DNA of 64,000 bases from positions 573,947 to 637,946 of the forward strand of contig CAXIPT010000010.1 in NCBI GenBank assembly GCA_964030475.1, in the 5' to 3' direction. The stretch comes from Tethya wilhelma (lineage: Eukaryota; Porifera; Demospongiae; Tethyida; Tethyidae). The notes under the pieces are model-generated. The model had not been told where the DNA came from. It did not search any database and saw only the letters and a list, made by a program, of their open reading frames with translations. How positions within the stretch are numbered: the stretch's first letter is position 1; the number at the start of each line of letters is the position of its first letter. Position numbers and translations under genes: made by a program. Of this stretch, positions 35,622-46,711 are shown one piece after another.

Positions 35622-37247
35622 ATGCTGACTATGCTACTAGTGGCATGTGGCTTCCTAGCTACACTAGTGACAGCTCAAACGTACTACATCCTACCAACAG
35701 ACACTTCTCGATGTCCCAGCACCAACCCAAACAATGAGCCTTGTTTGACCCTCGATCAGTATGCCCAGCTGTGGCTAAAATCAGATCCATCAGTGACCGA
35801 TGACTCCGCAACTTCCCTGATCTTTGTCTATGATCACTACACTCTGAGTGTTCAATTAAAGATTCGAAACATTACTAGACTAAGTTTGATGTCAAGGAGA
35901 AACATCCACTCAAGATCTAACCCAGTTGCTACAATAGCATGTACAAATTCCACTGGATTCCTTTTTGAGAGCATATCAGAAGTCATTATCAGTGGAATTG
36001 TGTTCAAAGAGTGTCAGGAAAACAGTGTTAGCTCAGTAGAACAGCTAACTCTACGCCAGAGCAGGTTTGAAACAGGCCATGGAATACGTCTGATGAACGT
36101 TGAAACTGGAACACTTGAGACAAGCTCTTTCATCTCTCTTACTGCATCATCAGAAGCCAGGGGGTTGGGTGGAGCCTTGTATGCTATAAATAGTAACATC
36201 AATATTACAGAATGTCTCTTTGAGTTAAACACAGCTACAAGTGATGGTGGTGCTATATGGACAAAAACTGGTAGCCTAAACATTCACAGGAGTAGCTTTA
36301 ATGGCAACAGTGCTGTGTTTGATGGTGGGGCAGTCTACATTGGTACGATAAACATTGACAATTGCAGTTTCAACAATAACAATGCTAATGATGATGGTGG
36401 TGCGATATTTGCATTGGAAAATAGTGAAATACATAACTGTGGCTTTACAAACAATACAGCAGGTGAAGATGGTGGTGCCATATACATGGTGGATGGTGGT
36501 GTAATACAAAACAGTGGTTTTACAAGCAATACAGCATACGATGACGGTGGTGCAATACAAAGCGATGATAATATTGAAATAATCTATTGCAGCCTTAGTT
36601 CGAACTTGGCCATTGATGGTGGTGCAGTGAACACAGGAGGTGATGCAAGTGTAGTAAATTGTATCTTTACTGGCAATGCCGCAGTAGAAAATGGTGGAGC
36701 CATACAATCTACTAGCAACAAAATTGACATACAAGACAGCATTTTTAATAACAACACAGCAGCTAGTGAAGATGGTGGAGCTGTACGAACTTCTAGTGGA
36801 GATATCAGTATACAAAATAGCACTTTTACGTACAACACAGCAGACGAGGATGGTGGTGCTGTACGCACTTCTTCTGGCACTATTGAGGTCAAGAACAGCC
36901 TTTTTAACTTTAACTCAGCTAAAAATGGAGACGGTGGAGCAATACGAAGTTCTAGTGGTGATATTAACGTACAGGGAAGCATTTTTACAGGCAATGAAGC
37001 AGCTGATGATGGAGGAGCAGTACGAGGTTCGATTAGCAACATTGATATTCAGGGATGTGCCTTTAGTGACAATAGAGCAAATGAAGACGGTGGTGCAATA
37101 TATATTATTGGTAGCATTGTTACAAACACTAGTAGGTTTACTAACAATAGAGCAGCATTTGGTGGTGGAGTGTATGCAGGAGATGTCTTTAAATTTATTA
37201 AAACAGACTTTGTTAGCAACTTGGCATTCTTCAGGATTTCTTTTTGA
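35622..37247 (+). CDS. Truncated secreted Pmp-like beta-helix protein (gene B, 5' part)
   Basis: The 541-residue frame starts with the same signal peptide and Cys cap as gene A (CGFLATLVTAQ, YYILPTDTSRCP). It continues through GGA/F-x-x-N repeats as far as DFVSNLA. There the paralogues continue GSDGGAIYF, but here the sequence jumps at 37226/37227 to a position near the start of another copy and the frame ends after seven unrelated residues. The Cys-rich tail is therefore absent. It could still make a short secreted beta-helix; a pseudogene or an assembly join is equally possible. Confidence 0.75.
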   Translation: MLTMLLVACGFLATLVTAQTYYILPTDTSRCPSTNPNNEPCLTLDQYAQLWLKSDPSVTDDSATSLIFVYDHYTLSVQLKIRNITRLSLMSRRNIHSRSNPVATIACTNSTGFLFESISEVIISGIVFKECQENSVSSVEQLTLRQSRFETGHGIRLMNVETGTLETSSFISLTASSEARGLGGALYAINSNINITECLFELNTATSDGGAIWTKTGSLNIHRSSFNGNSAVFDGGAVYIGTINIDNCSFNNNNANDDGGAIFALENSEIHNCGFTNNTAGEDGGAIYMVDGGVIQNSGFTSNTAYDDGGAIQSDDNIEIIYCSLSSNLAIDGGAVNTGGDASVVNCIFTGNAAVENGGAIQSTSNKIDIQDSIFNNNTAASEDGGAVRTSSGDISIQNSTFTYNTADEDGGAVRTSSGTIEVKNSLFNFNSAKNGDGGAIRSSSGDINVQGSIFTGNEAADDGGAVRGSISNIDIQGCAFSDNRANEDGGAIYIIGSIVTNTSRFTNNRAAFGGGVYAGDVFKFIKTDFVSNLAFFRISF

Positions 37248-39441
37248 GAGTATATCAGAAGTCACTCTCAGTGGGATTGTCTTCAGTGAGTGTCTGGAGA
37301 ACAGAGTTAGCTCAGTAGAACAGCTAACTGTACGAGAGAGCAGATTTGAAGCCGGTCATGGAATAGGTCTGATAAATGTGGAAAACGGAACGCTTGAGAT
37401 GAGCTCTTTCATCTCTCTCACTGCATCGCTTGGTGGGAGTGGGTCAGGTGGTGCCTTGTATGCTATTGATAGTAATATCACTATCACAGAATGCCTTTTT
37501 GAGTTAAATACAGCTACAATCGAGGGTGGTGCAATGTGGACACAAACTGGAAGCATAAACATACACAAGAGTAGCTTTAATAACAACAGTGCTGGTGATG
37601 AAGGTGGAGCAATCTACGTTGGGACTATAAACATTGACGAATGTAGTTTCAACAATAATATCGCTACTAATGATGGTGGTGCGATATATGCATTGGATAG
37701 TGGTGAAATACATAACTGTGGTTTTACAAATAATACAGCAGGTGAAGAGGGTGGTGCCATATATATGGTGGATGGTGGTGTAATACGAAGCAGTGGTTTT
37801 ACAAGCAATATAGCAAATGATGATGGTGGTGCAATACAAACTGACGATCATATCAAAATATATGATAGCAGCTTTAGTTCAAACTTAGTAAATGATGGTG
37901 ATGGTGGTGCAGTGAACACAGGAGGTGATGTAAGTGTAGTAAATTGTATCTTTACTGGCAATGCCGCAGTAGGTGCAAATGGTGGAGCCATACAATCTAC
38001 TAGCAACAAAATTGACATACAAGACAGCATTTTTAATAATAACACAGCAGCTAGTGAAGATGGTGGAGCTGTACGAACTTCTAGTGGAGATATCAGTATA
38101 CAAAACAGTACATTTAGATACAACACAGCAGACTTGGATGGTGGTGCTGTACGCACTTCTTCTGGTACTATTGAGGTCAAGAACAGCCTTTTTAACTTTA
38201 ACTCAGCTAAAAATGGAGACGGTGGAGCAATACGAAGTTCTAGTGGTGATATTAACGTACAGAGAAGCATTTTTACAGGCAATGAAGCAGCTGATGATGG
38301 AGGAGCAGTACGAGGTTCGATTAGCAACATTGATATTCAGGGATGTGCCTTTAGTGCCAATAGAGCAACTGAAGATGGTGGTGCAATATATATTATTGGT
38401 AGCATTGTTACTAACACTAGTAGGTTTACTAACAATAGAGCAGCATTTGGTGGTGGAGTGTATGCAGGAGATGTCTTTAAATTTATTAAAACGGACTTTG
38501 TTAGCAACTTGGCAGGTTCTGATGGAGGCGCTATCTACTTTAGTAGTGCCAGTAGTGATGATAATGAAATTACTGACACTATTTTTAACAATAACAGTGC
38601 AGAAAATGAAGGAGGTGCAATGTATGTCCTCTTTTCGAGATTTAACTCTTTTGGTTTTGTTCGGATCTCCAACAACTCAGCTGAGACGGGAGGAATTTAT
38701 GCACAGCAGAGCCAAATGATTTTTTCTAGCAATGTTACAATTTCTAAAAATAAAGCGTCGTTTTATATGGACCAATGCACCGTTCAATTTAATGGAAATA
38801 CAACTTTCCTCAGGAATTCTCATGAGCAGGATAACACCACTGATGAAGAGGGAGGGGCAATCACGGCTCTTAGTAGTCAGATCAAATTCAATGCAAACCT
38901 TGTAATGATGTTCAATACCATCAGTAATGGACGTGGTGGAGCTATACTATCAAAAGGCAGTACGATCAGTTTTAATGGAGATACAACTATTACCCAAAAC
39001 ACAGCACTTACTAATGGAGGCATTTATGCTAACAACAGTCAACTGCTCTTTGAAGGTGGAACAAATTTTGTAATCAACAACAACATTGACATGAGTAGTT
39101 CTCCTCAAGAAGATTGCCCTGATCCTGCCTCAATGTGTCCTGATGTTTGCAATGGTGAACAGTGTCCTCGATATCTTAATGCCAAGTGTCAGGTCAATAC
39201 TTGTCATGGTCTTTGTACACCAACTTTCTTTTTAAATGGCCAAAATGTGACAGATCTCTGTCCTGTTGAAAGATGCAGTGAGGAAACGTGTCCTGGAAGA
39301 TGTACATGTACAGAAGAAGTACAACCACCTACATGTCCTACAGATCCACCACTGGGAGGGGCCACTACAATCCACGGCAGTGCTATGGCTGTGTTGATGA
39401 TGATGTCAGCTAGCCTCAGTACTCTCATCGTGTACTTTTGA
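37227..39441 (+). pseudogene. Pmp-like beta-helix gene lacking its 5' end, with hydrophobic tail (gene B, 3' part)
   Basis: This copy begins abruptly at the equivalent of about residue 105 (SGFLFESISEVTLSG) and is in a different frame from the upstream fragment, so it has no signal peptide or start codon of its own. It runs through the beta-helix repeats and a short Cys-rich module (CPDPASMCPDVCNGEQC...). It ends in GSAMAVLMMMSASLSTLIVY, a small-residue site followed by a hydrophobic stretch at the very C-terminus, as in GPI-anchor signals. Neither gene A nor gene C has this tail. DNA identity with 35622-37226 is very high across long stretches. Confidence 0.75.
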
Positions 39442-41399
39442 TAGTCAAAATCAAGTTAATAGTGGCAATATGCAAAAAAAGCCAATTAAATTTTTCCTCA
39501 ATATACAAGACTGCCCACAAAACATATATTAATTATATGCAAACTTACTAACAAATTAAGATGTGAATAACTGCATGTTGGTTAATAAGTTTAATTCATC
39601 TGTAAATATATACAGTATACTAATTTTTACATTAAGCTTAATTGTGTAGATATAATGGCATCGATTATTTTAGAGTTTGATAGCTAGAATTATAATTAAT
39701 AGTAACAAAAAGCGTAATTAATGAACCTAGAAATGTTGACAAATATTATTATATTTAGTTAATGTCTGACTCATGCATTTATATCACATTGCTGCATGTA
39801 TATATGAGACTGTGAATACACTTCATTATGAGATCATGCATGCACAATGACTATTATACAAGTTGGCACATATAATCAAATGATGCATTATATGATACAC
39901 CAACACACACTTAACGATAAAAGATTATGTGATGCATAAAATGCATTTGGATGCATGGACACTTATTGAGCTAGCTACGATGCATATGCCTGCCATGTTC
40001 TATATATATGTGGTAACAAATGGGGAAGCAATACAACTGCACACACTTATATGCTTCATGACATAATCACAAATGATTATAGTGACAGCCCAGGAAATCA
40101 TTATTCTCAGACAAAGCATGCATGCACTGATAAGGGCTAAACAACTGTCTAAGGGCTATATATAGTGGACTAATATTTGCTGTTTCAAAGTGACCATTGT
40201 GACATACACCAGAAATTAAGGTGAGATAAGACTATTAGACATTATTTTTGTTTTTGTGTGATGATGATTCACATATAGACTGTCCAGGCAAATTAATATT
40301 ACTGTATTGGGTATACTTTTATATGCACCATTATCATATATATGTCACTGAAGAACTTGCAATAACAATATCTGTGCAATATAGAATAAGTTAAAAGTTT
40401 ATAACTTGCCAGTGATTATTGCTTCAAGTCTTCAATAATGCTACATGCAGAACCAATCTAAAGCAGCATACTTGGAAATCAGAGGGAATTTAAATTTTAA
40501 AGGCACCGTGCATAGTTCTAATCATGTGACGGAGTGATAAAGTGCATGTGCAATATCACATCTATTAGGTTCCCATTCATATAAAAGTATAAACTTTCTT
40601 TCTCAGTATTATGCTTGATAAGTAAAATTAAAATGCTCACGCATGACCTCAAACTGTACAAAACTAGTAGTATGCACGTAGTGCATGATGTGCCTTGCGC
40701 AGAATCTGTAATATAATATTATGATAGTAGAGCACAGCTAGAACTGGTAGTTCACTGAATGATATATACAGTGAATCAGTGATTTTCTCAGTGCATGTGG
40801 ATATACACCCACATTGCATTGCTGGACAGATTGTAAATTAATAGAAAACCGCTTTCTTCAAGGTCAGCTTTTGTGAATAGCTATATAGATCATAGTAAAT
40901 GAAATTGAAGCTCCCTTTCAAGCCACGGGCCAGGGCACACAAGCTCAGTCAGAGCAAGCTATGCTAGCATAGTATAATTTGCTTAGCCAGTGACGTGTCA
41001 ACTACAGAAAATATAACTTTACTAGAGATTCCACCCCAAGCTACAGATCTCGTGTGTGTCATATTACTGATATGTGCATGACTAATCTCACACAGTGTAG
41101 TTCAAAGTGCAAGTGCAAGATCGTTCTCAGAGGTTGATGTTGATTGATTATAATGCCTACAAACCAGTTTATGATGCTTTGAGCTAATGCCATGGCAAAT
41201 AACATACAACTGAGAAAGCATATAATGCTTTCCAATTAAGAAACCCAAGGCATGCAGTTATCATTATAAAGTAGAGTGAGCATGTTAAGGCTTCAAAAAT
41301 CCCACTTTTATGTAACCAAATTTATGCATGTACACATTTGTAGTATACACCCACCCACACACACAACCCCAAAAGTCTATTTTGTAGCAAACAGCTGTG
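39442..41399. other. Intergenic, no gene seen
   Basis: About 2 kb of AT-rich spacer rich in tgcatgca words. No coding frame, tRNA or clear inverted repeat could be supported. Confidence 0.45.
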
Positions 41400-43901
41400 A
41401 TGCTTACTACACTACTCATCACATGTGGCTTCCTAGCTACACTTAGTCTAGTGACAGCTCAAACGTACTACATCCTACCAACAGACACATCCCAGTGTCC
41501 CAGCACCAACCCAATGAATGAGCCTTGTTTGACCATCGATCAGTATGCCCAGCTGTGGCTAGAATCAGATCCATCAGTGACTGATGACTCAGCCATCTCC
41601 CTGATCTTTGTCCCTGGTAGGCATACACTGAGTGTTCGACTTGAGGTTCAAAATGTCACGAGATTGGTTCTACAAGCTGAACAGACTTCGACTCCAGTAC
41701 CTATCATTTCATGTACCAATTCTTCTGGATTTCTTTTCGAGAGCATACAAGAAGTCACCATTACTGGTGTGGCCTTCAGTGAGTGTCTGGAGAACAGAGT
41801 TAACTCAGTAGAACAGCTAACTGTACGAGAGAGTAGGTTTGAAGCTGGTCACGGAATAGGTCTGATAAATGTGGAAAAAGGAGCACTTGAAATAAGCTCT
41901 TTCATCTCTCTTACTGCATCATCAGGTGGCAGTGAGTCAGGCGGGGCTTTGTATGCGATCAACAGTAACATCAATATTACAGAATGCCTTTTTGAGTTAA
42001 ATGCAGCTATAAACGCTGGTGGTGCAATATGGGCACAAACTGGAAGCATAAACATACACAAGAGTAGCTTTAATAACAACACTGCTGGCGTTGATGGTGG
42101 AGCAATCTACATTGGCACAATAAACATTGATGAATGTAGTTTCAACAATAACATTGCTAATGATGATGGTGGTGCAATATATGCATTGGATAGTGGTGAA
42201 ATACATAACTGTGGCTTTACAAGTAACACTGCAGGTGATGATGGTGGTGCCATATATATGGTGGATGGTGGTGTAATACGAAGCAGTGGTTTTACAAGCA
42301 ATACAGCAAATGATGATGGTGGTGCAATACAAACTGACAATCATATCAAAATATATGATAGCAGCTTTAGTTCAAACTTAGTAAATGATGGTGATGGTGG
42401 TGCAGTGAATACAGGAGGTGATGCAAGTGTAGTAAATTGTATCTTTAATGGTAATACCGCAGTAGAGCAAGATGGTGGAGCCATACGATCTTCTAGCAAC
42501 AAAATTGACATACAAAACAGCATTTTCAATAACAACACAGCAGCTAGTGGTGATGGTGGAGCTGTACAAACTTCTAGTGGAGATATTAGTATACAAAACA
42601 GTGCATTTAGATACAACACAGCAGTCGTGGATGGTGGTGCTGTACGCACTTCTTCTGGCACTATTGACATTGAGGAGAGCCTTTTTAGCTTTAACTCAGC
42701 TAAAAATGGAGAGGGTGGAGCAATAAGAAGTTCTAGTGGTGATATTATTGTACAAGAAAGCATCTTCACAGGCAATGAAGCAGCTGATGATGGAGGAGCA
42801 GTACGAGGTTCGAGCAGCAACATTGATATTCAGAGATGTTCCTTCAGTGACAATAGAGCAACTGAAGATGGTGGTGCAATAAGGATACTCAATGGTCGTA
42901 TTGTTACTAACACTAGTAGGTTCATCAACAACAAAGCAGCATTTGGTGGTGGAGTGTATGCAGGAGATGTCTTTAAATTTATTAAAACAGACTTTGTTAG
43001 CAACTTGGCAGGTTCTGATGGAGGCGCTATCTACTTTAGTAGTGCCAGCAGTGATGACAATGAAATTACAGACAGTATCTTTAACAATAACAGTGCAGAA
43101 AATGAAGGTGGTGCAATGTATGTCCGCTCTTCGAGATTTAACTCCTTTGGTTTTGTTCGAATCTCCAACAACTTTGCAGAGACGGGAGCAGTCCATGCAC
43201 AGCAGAGTCAAATGATTTTTTTCGGTGACACCATCATTTCTGGAAACAAAGCATCATTTTACATGGATCAATGTGACGTTGAATTCAATGGAGATACAGA
43301 TTTTCTCAGGAATTCCCACAAACAAGAGAACACCACTGAAGAAGAGGGAGGGGCAATCACAGCTCTCCAGAGTCAAATTATGTTTGAGGGAACGCTTGTA
43401 ATGATGTTTAACACCGTCAGAAATGGACGTGGTGGAGCAATATTAGCAGAGGGTAGTGCGATTAGTTTTAACGGAGATACAACCATTACTAAAAACACAG
43501 CACTTACTAACGGAGGCATTTACGCTGATGATGAGAGTCAACTGCTCTTTGAAGGTGGAACAAATTTTGTCATTAAGAACAACATTGACACAGAGAGTAG
43601 TTCTCCTGAAAAAGATTGCCCTGATCCTGCCTCAATGTGTCCTGATGTTTGCAATGGTGAACAGTGTCCTCGATATCTCAATGCCGAGTGTCAGGTCAAT
43701 ACTTGTCATGGTCTTTGTACACCAACTTTCTTTTGGAATGGACGAAATGTGACAGATCGCTGTCCTGTTGAAAGGTGCAGTGATAAAATGTGTCCTGGAA
43801 GACGTAGATGTATAGAAGAAATACGACCTACTACTTGTCCTGCAGGTCAACCACTATCATCCTGTCGACAACACATCATTGCTAGGTGTGTCCGTCTCTA
43901 A
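41400..43901 (+). CDS. Secreted Pmp-like beta-helix protein with short Cys-rich tail (gene C)
   Basis: An 833-residue intronless frame from ATG 41400; the codon before it is GTG and is not needed. It has a signal peptide (LLITCGFLATLSLVTAQ), a Cys cap (LPTDTSQCPSTNPMNEPC), then about 500 residues of GGA/F-x-x-N beta-helix repeats. It ends with the same Cys module as gene A (CPDVCNGEQC, LCTPTFFWNGRNVTDRCP) but stops at ARCVRL, where gene A continues for some 200 more residues. No membrane anchor is visible. It is the best intact relative of the broken gene B and serves as its reference. Confidence 0.85.
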   Translation: MLTTLLITCGFLATLSLVTAQTYYILPTDTSQCPSTNPMNEPCLTIDQYAQLWLESDPSVTDDSAISLIFVPGRHTLSVRLEVQNVTRLVLQAEQTSTPVPIISCTNSSGFLFESIQEVTITGVAFSECLENRVNSVEQLTVRESRFEAGHGIGLINVEKGALEISSFISLTASSGGSESGGALYAINSNINITECLFELNAAINAGGAIWAQTGSINIHKSSFNNNTAGVDGGAIYIGTINIDECSFNNNIANDDGGAIYALDSGEIHNCGFTSNTAGDDGGAIYMVDGGVIRSSGFTSNTANDDGGAIQTDNHIKIYDSSFSSNLVNDGDGGAVNTGGDASVVNCIFNGNTAVEQDGGAIRSSSNKIDIQNSIFNNNTAASGDGGAVQTSSGDISIQNSAFRYNTAVVDGGAVRTSSGTIDIEESLFSFNSAKNGEGGAIRSSSGDIIVQESIFTGNEAADDGGAVRGSSSNIDIQRCSFSDNRATEDGGAIRILNGRIVTNTSRFINNKAAFGGGVYAGDVFKFIKTDFVSNLAGSDGGAIYFSSASSDDNEITDSIFNNNSAENEGGAMYVRSSRFNSFGFVRISNNFAETGAVHAQQSQMIFFGDTIISGNKASFYMDQCDVEFNGDTDFLRNSHKQENTTEEEGGAITALQSQIMFEGTLVMMFNTVRNGRGGAILAEGSAISFNGDTTITKNTALTNGGIYADDESQLLFEGGTNFVIKNNIDTESSSPEKDCPDPASMCPDVCNGEQCPRYLNAECQVNTCHGLCTPTFFWNGRNVTDRCPVERCSDKMCPGRRRCIEEIRPTTCPAGQPLSSCRQHIIARCVRL

Positions 43902-44408
43902 CATACAAATCAAATATCAATTCTAATGCTAAAAAAGTATCCAATGATTGTTAGTAGTCATAAAGTTGTTGTATTGGAGAGTTTAGTGTACTAACAATGC
44001 AAAACGATTGTAATACAATAATTATTAAGACATTCCTATACGCTAGCTATGAACTTGAATAAAATTTGTTTTAAACTTATTTTGGAGTAAAAAAATTATT
44101 GCCAATAGTTGCACTGTTATATAAATATTATATTATTGTATCATTGATCCAATTTGCCTACTACATAAAATGTCATCATAATGATAATCATATGTATATG
44201 GTTTGGTTATTATGTGTAAATTTTAGAAAACAGCATGATTATGCTGCAATAAGAACAACAATTGAACACTCATAATACTCTAGCTGCAATGAGAAATTAC
44301 TACTATTCAACCATACTGGCTTGCTCATATATATGCTTGCCTAAACAATGCATTGCATTGCCAAACAATGCATTGGATTGCCTATTATATTAGGTTACTG
44401 ATTACACT

Positions 44409-44640
44409 GAACTTTCGGGGGTGGCCTGGTGGCTTGTTTTACATTGACTCTGACTCCCAACCCTTGGGTAGGCGGTTCGAGTCCCTCCAGTGCCACAGGT
44501 GAAAATGAGGAGGTGAATTTCACCACATTCTTTGGAGGGGATGTAAAGCCGTTGGTCCTGGGGATCTGTGTTCATTAGCTCTAGGCTATTTGCAGGCCCT
44601 CGTTAACCACGAACTTTAAACCTCATCTATGGATTAAACA
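44409..44640 (+). repeat. tRNA-derived SINE
   Basis: A perfect B box (GGTTCGAGTCC) lies about 60 bases after a degenerate A box (tggcctggtgg). gtgcc-ac at the end of this head pairs with ggtggc at its start. It is followed by a tail with gatgtaaagccgttggtcc, a motif widespread in invertebrate SINE tails. The 3' limit is approximate. Confidence 0.65.
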
Positions 44641-45399
44641 TTATAACAATTTAGGCAATCAACTCAGTCTATATACATGCATCTAATTTCATTTGGTTTT
44701 CCACAGTATAAACAACCCTTCTATGGACATATGGCATAGTTATAGACATTGTCCACGACATTGATCGTGAATGCAGCTACTTCATAAAATAGGACCACAA
44801 ATGAACCACAAGATTACTACAAATAGGTTGGCCTGAACACAGTCTATGTTGTACAATAGAGGCTCTCACAAACAATAATCCTATAGTGGAATGCAAGCAT
44901 GAAGTGGGGCGAGCACGAGCAATTAAGTGCATGCACATGGAATCTTGTATGTAGGAATTAGCCTCGTTTCAGGTAGGCTCCACCTTTGACTCTAGCTTAG
45001 TTACATCCATGGGCGCCCAAGCGGCACACTTGTCAGGAGATCGTCTCACACGTCAATGATCATGCAACCGATGGAGATTACATCACCATGTCCACCGGCA
45101 AAACATAAAAAAATTGAAAAATAAAAAGAATAAAGCAAATTGGTCGTCTGGTGTCAGCAAATCGCTCTCAAACCATTAGCCAGAATGATATAATGATACG
45201 AAGAATAATACCAGATAAACAAGGAAAAATTACTATACAGTTCTAGTCGGTTGGCTTTCAGAATGCAGTCCCTACATTGTGTGTAATACACGTAAGTACC
45301 AAAGGATACAGTGTATGCATGCATGGTTAGCTTTCAGCATGCAGCCCTGTATCATATAATTATATATACTGGCACAAACAATTTGAAAACACTACATTA

Positions 45400-45759
45400 G
45401 TCTGGCATGCCAGACCTTTCCCTATACGAAAGGAATTCAGGGTCTGGGATCATCCCTATATGTACTTGTTCCAGACAGTAGTAAAATGTTACAAATGCAA
45501 TTTTAATTAGTCGTGAATATTGTCAACTCAGGCACACCAACGCATGTTGTGATTTGCAGTACTAACAGTATACTGTACTACAGCTATGCGTGTGCAAACC
45601 CCAAGGTATGAATATTCATAAAAACTACGCAATTTAAATTATGTGTAGTAATCTGATTGGAGCTGCCCTGTACAGTTTAGCAGGAACAATTAAGTCAAGT
45701 ATATGCGTGATCCCAAACCCTTCCTTAATTTCCTAGTGAAGAGTCTGGCACGTCAGCCT
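45400..45759. mobile_element. Diverged MITE with about 50-bp inverted arms
   Basis: The left arm tctggcatgccagacctttc... ending gggtctgggatca returns on the right as tgatcccaaaccct...gagtctggcacgtcag. The arms agree at most positions but contain several substitutions and small gaps, so the insertion is old. It has no coding capacity. Confidence 0.65.
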
Positions 45760-46711
45760 ATTACTATACATAGTGTTAGAATTATCCTTTCAGACAGTCT
45801 GAGAATAATATAACAAGCATAAAAGTTGGGATTTCAGGTATAATTACACAATTAGTCAACAATTGGATAGTTTGATAAGTTGAAGCAGGACCTGGAATTT
45901 GAAGTTATTGATGCTGACTGAATGCTGGAACCAAGGTTTCGATTTCTACAAAGATCTATGTAATCAAATTACATGCAATTAAGCTAGGAGCACACTAAAA
46001 TCAACTTGAAGATAATTAAGGTATGTGCATGTATGAACCAATAAAGACTTAATTTAAATTATATATAGACCCGTTTACACTTGCACTTAATTCGGTTTAA
46101 ATGCATGGATGCACATTAATTTGCTTTGGCTCGATCATTTACACGTGTATAATACAAATCACTTACATCTTTGTGGTAGGTAAATACCAAGCTGGATTGA
46201 AACCGGATTGACAAAGTAACTTGGTGTACATTAATTAGAATTGAAATTTATCAAGCAGAAATATTCTTTTTTGCAAGCGAAAAAACAAAGTAAGACTCAA
46301 AACAAGTTTATTTTGAGTAGAAGTATAGCTTTCCTGTTTTTCCTTGAGTGCCTTCTTTCTCCAAAATGTATATAAATTAATATAATTTCTGCTAAATAAT
46401 ATTAATAATTACAGGGATAAGGCAACCACATACAACAATATATCACCAATAAAATAAAGCTTCATTGATGAACTCAGCCAGGATGCATATGAACATTATG
46501 AATTGCATAATATTATGTGTACAAACATAATATATGTTGTCAGCAAAGAATAACATATTAATCAGTGTGGATAGAGACTATACTGATTAAAAATTTAAAC
46601 CACCAGATCAAAGCTTTTCTGCTAACCAGCCAATATCTCTTAGAGCACATATTATAATAGAGTTTGAAGCTATATACAAGATAAAACCAAAATTTACACA
46701 TCTTCGACCCA

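Larger units (their letters stand above)
43902..46711. other. Intergenic with SINE and diverged MITE
   Basis: 2.8 kb without a gene. It holds a tRNA-derived SINE (44409-44640) and an inverted-repeat element (45400-45759), listed separately. The rest is AT-rich. Confidence 0.5.

Noticed and set aside
36691..37226. Apparent 5' extension of the second gene B copy in another frame
   Set aside because: It reads the first copy out of frame (LLATKLTYKTAF-type repeats) and only by chance joins the true frame at 37227.
37973..38719. 248-codon frame inside gene B
   Set aside because: Out-of-frame shadow of the repeats with the same artefactual composition as above.
31742..43850. Many long antisense frames (60-190 codons) opposite the beta-helix genes, rich in APPS motifs
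   Set aside because: They are the complement of the GGT-GGT-GCA repeats coding for GGA; every repeat reproduces the same stop-free antisense frame. No starts, signals or family similarity.
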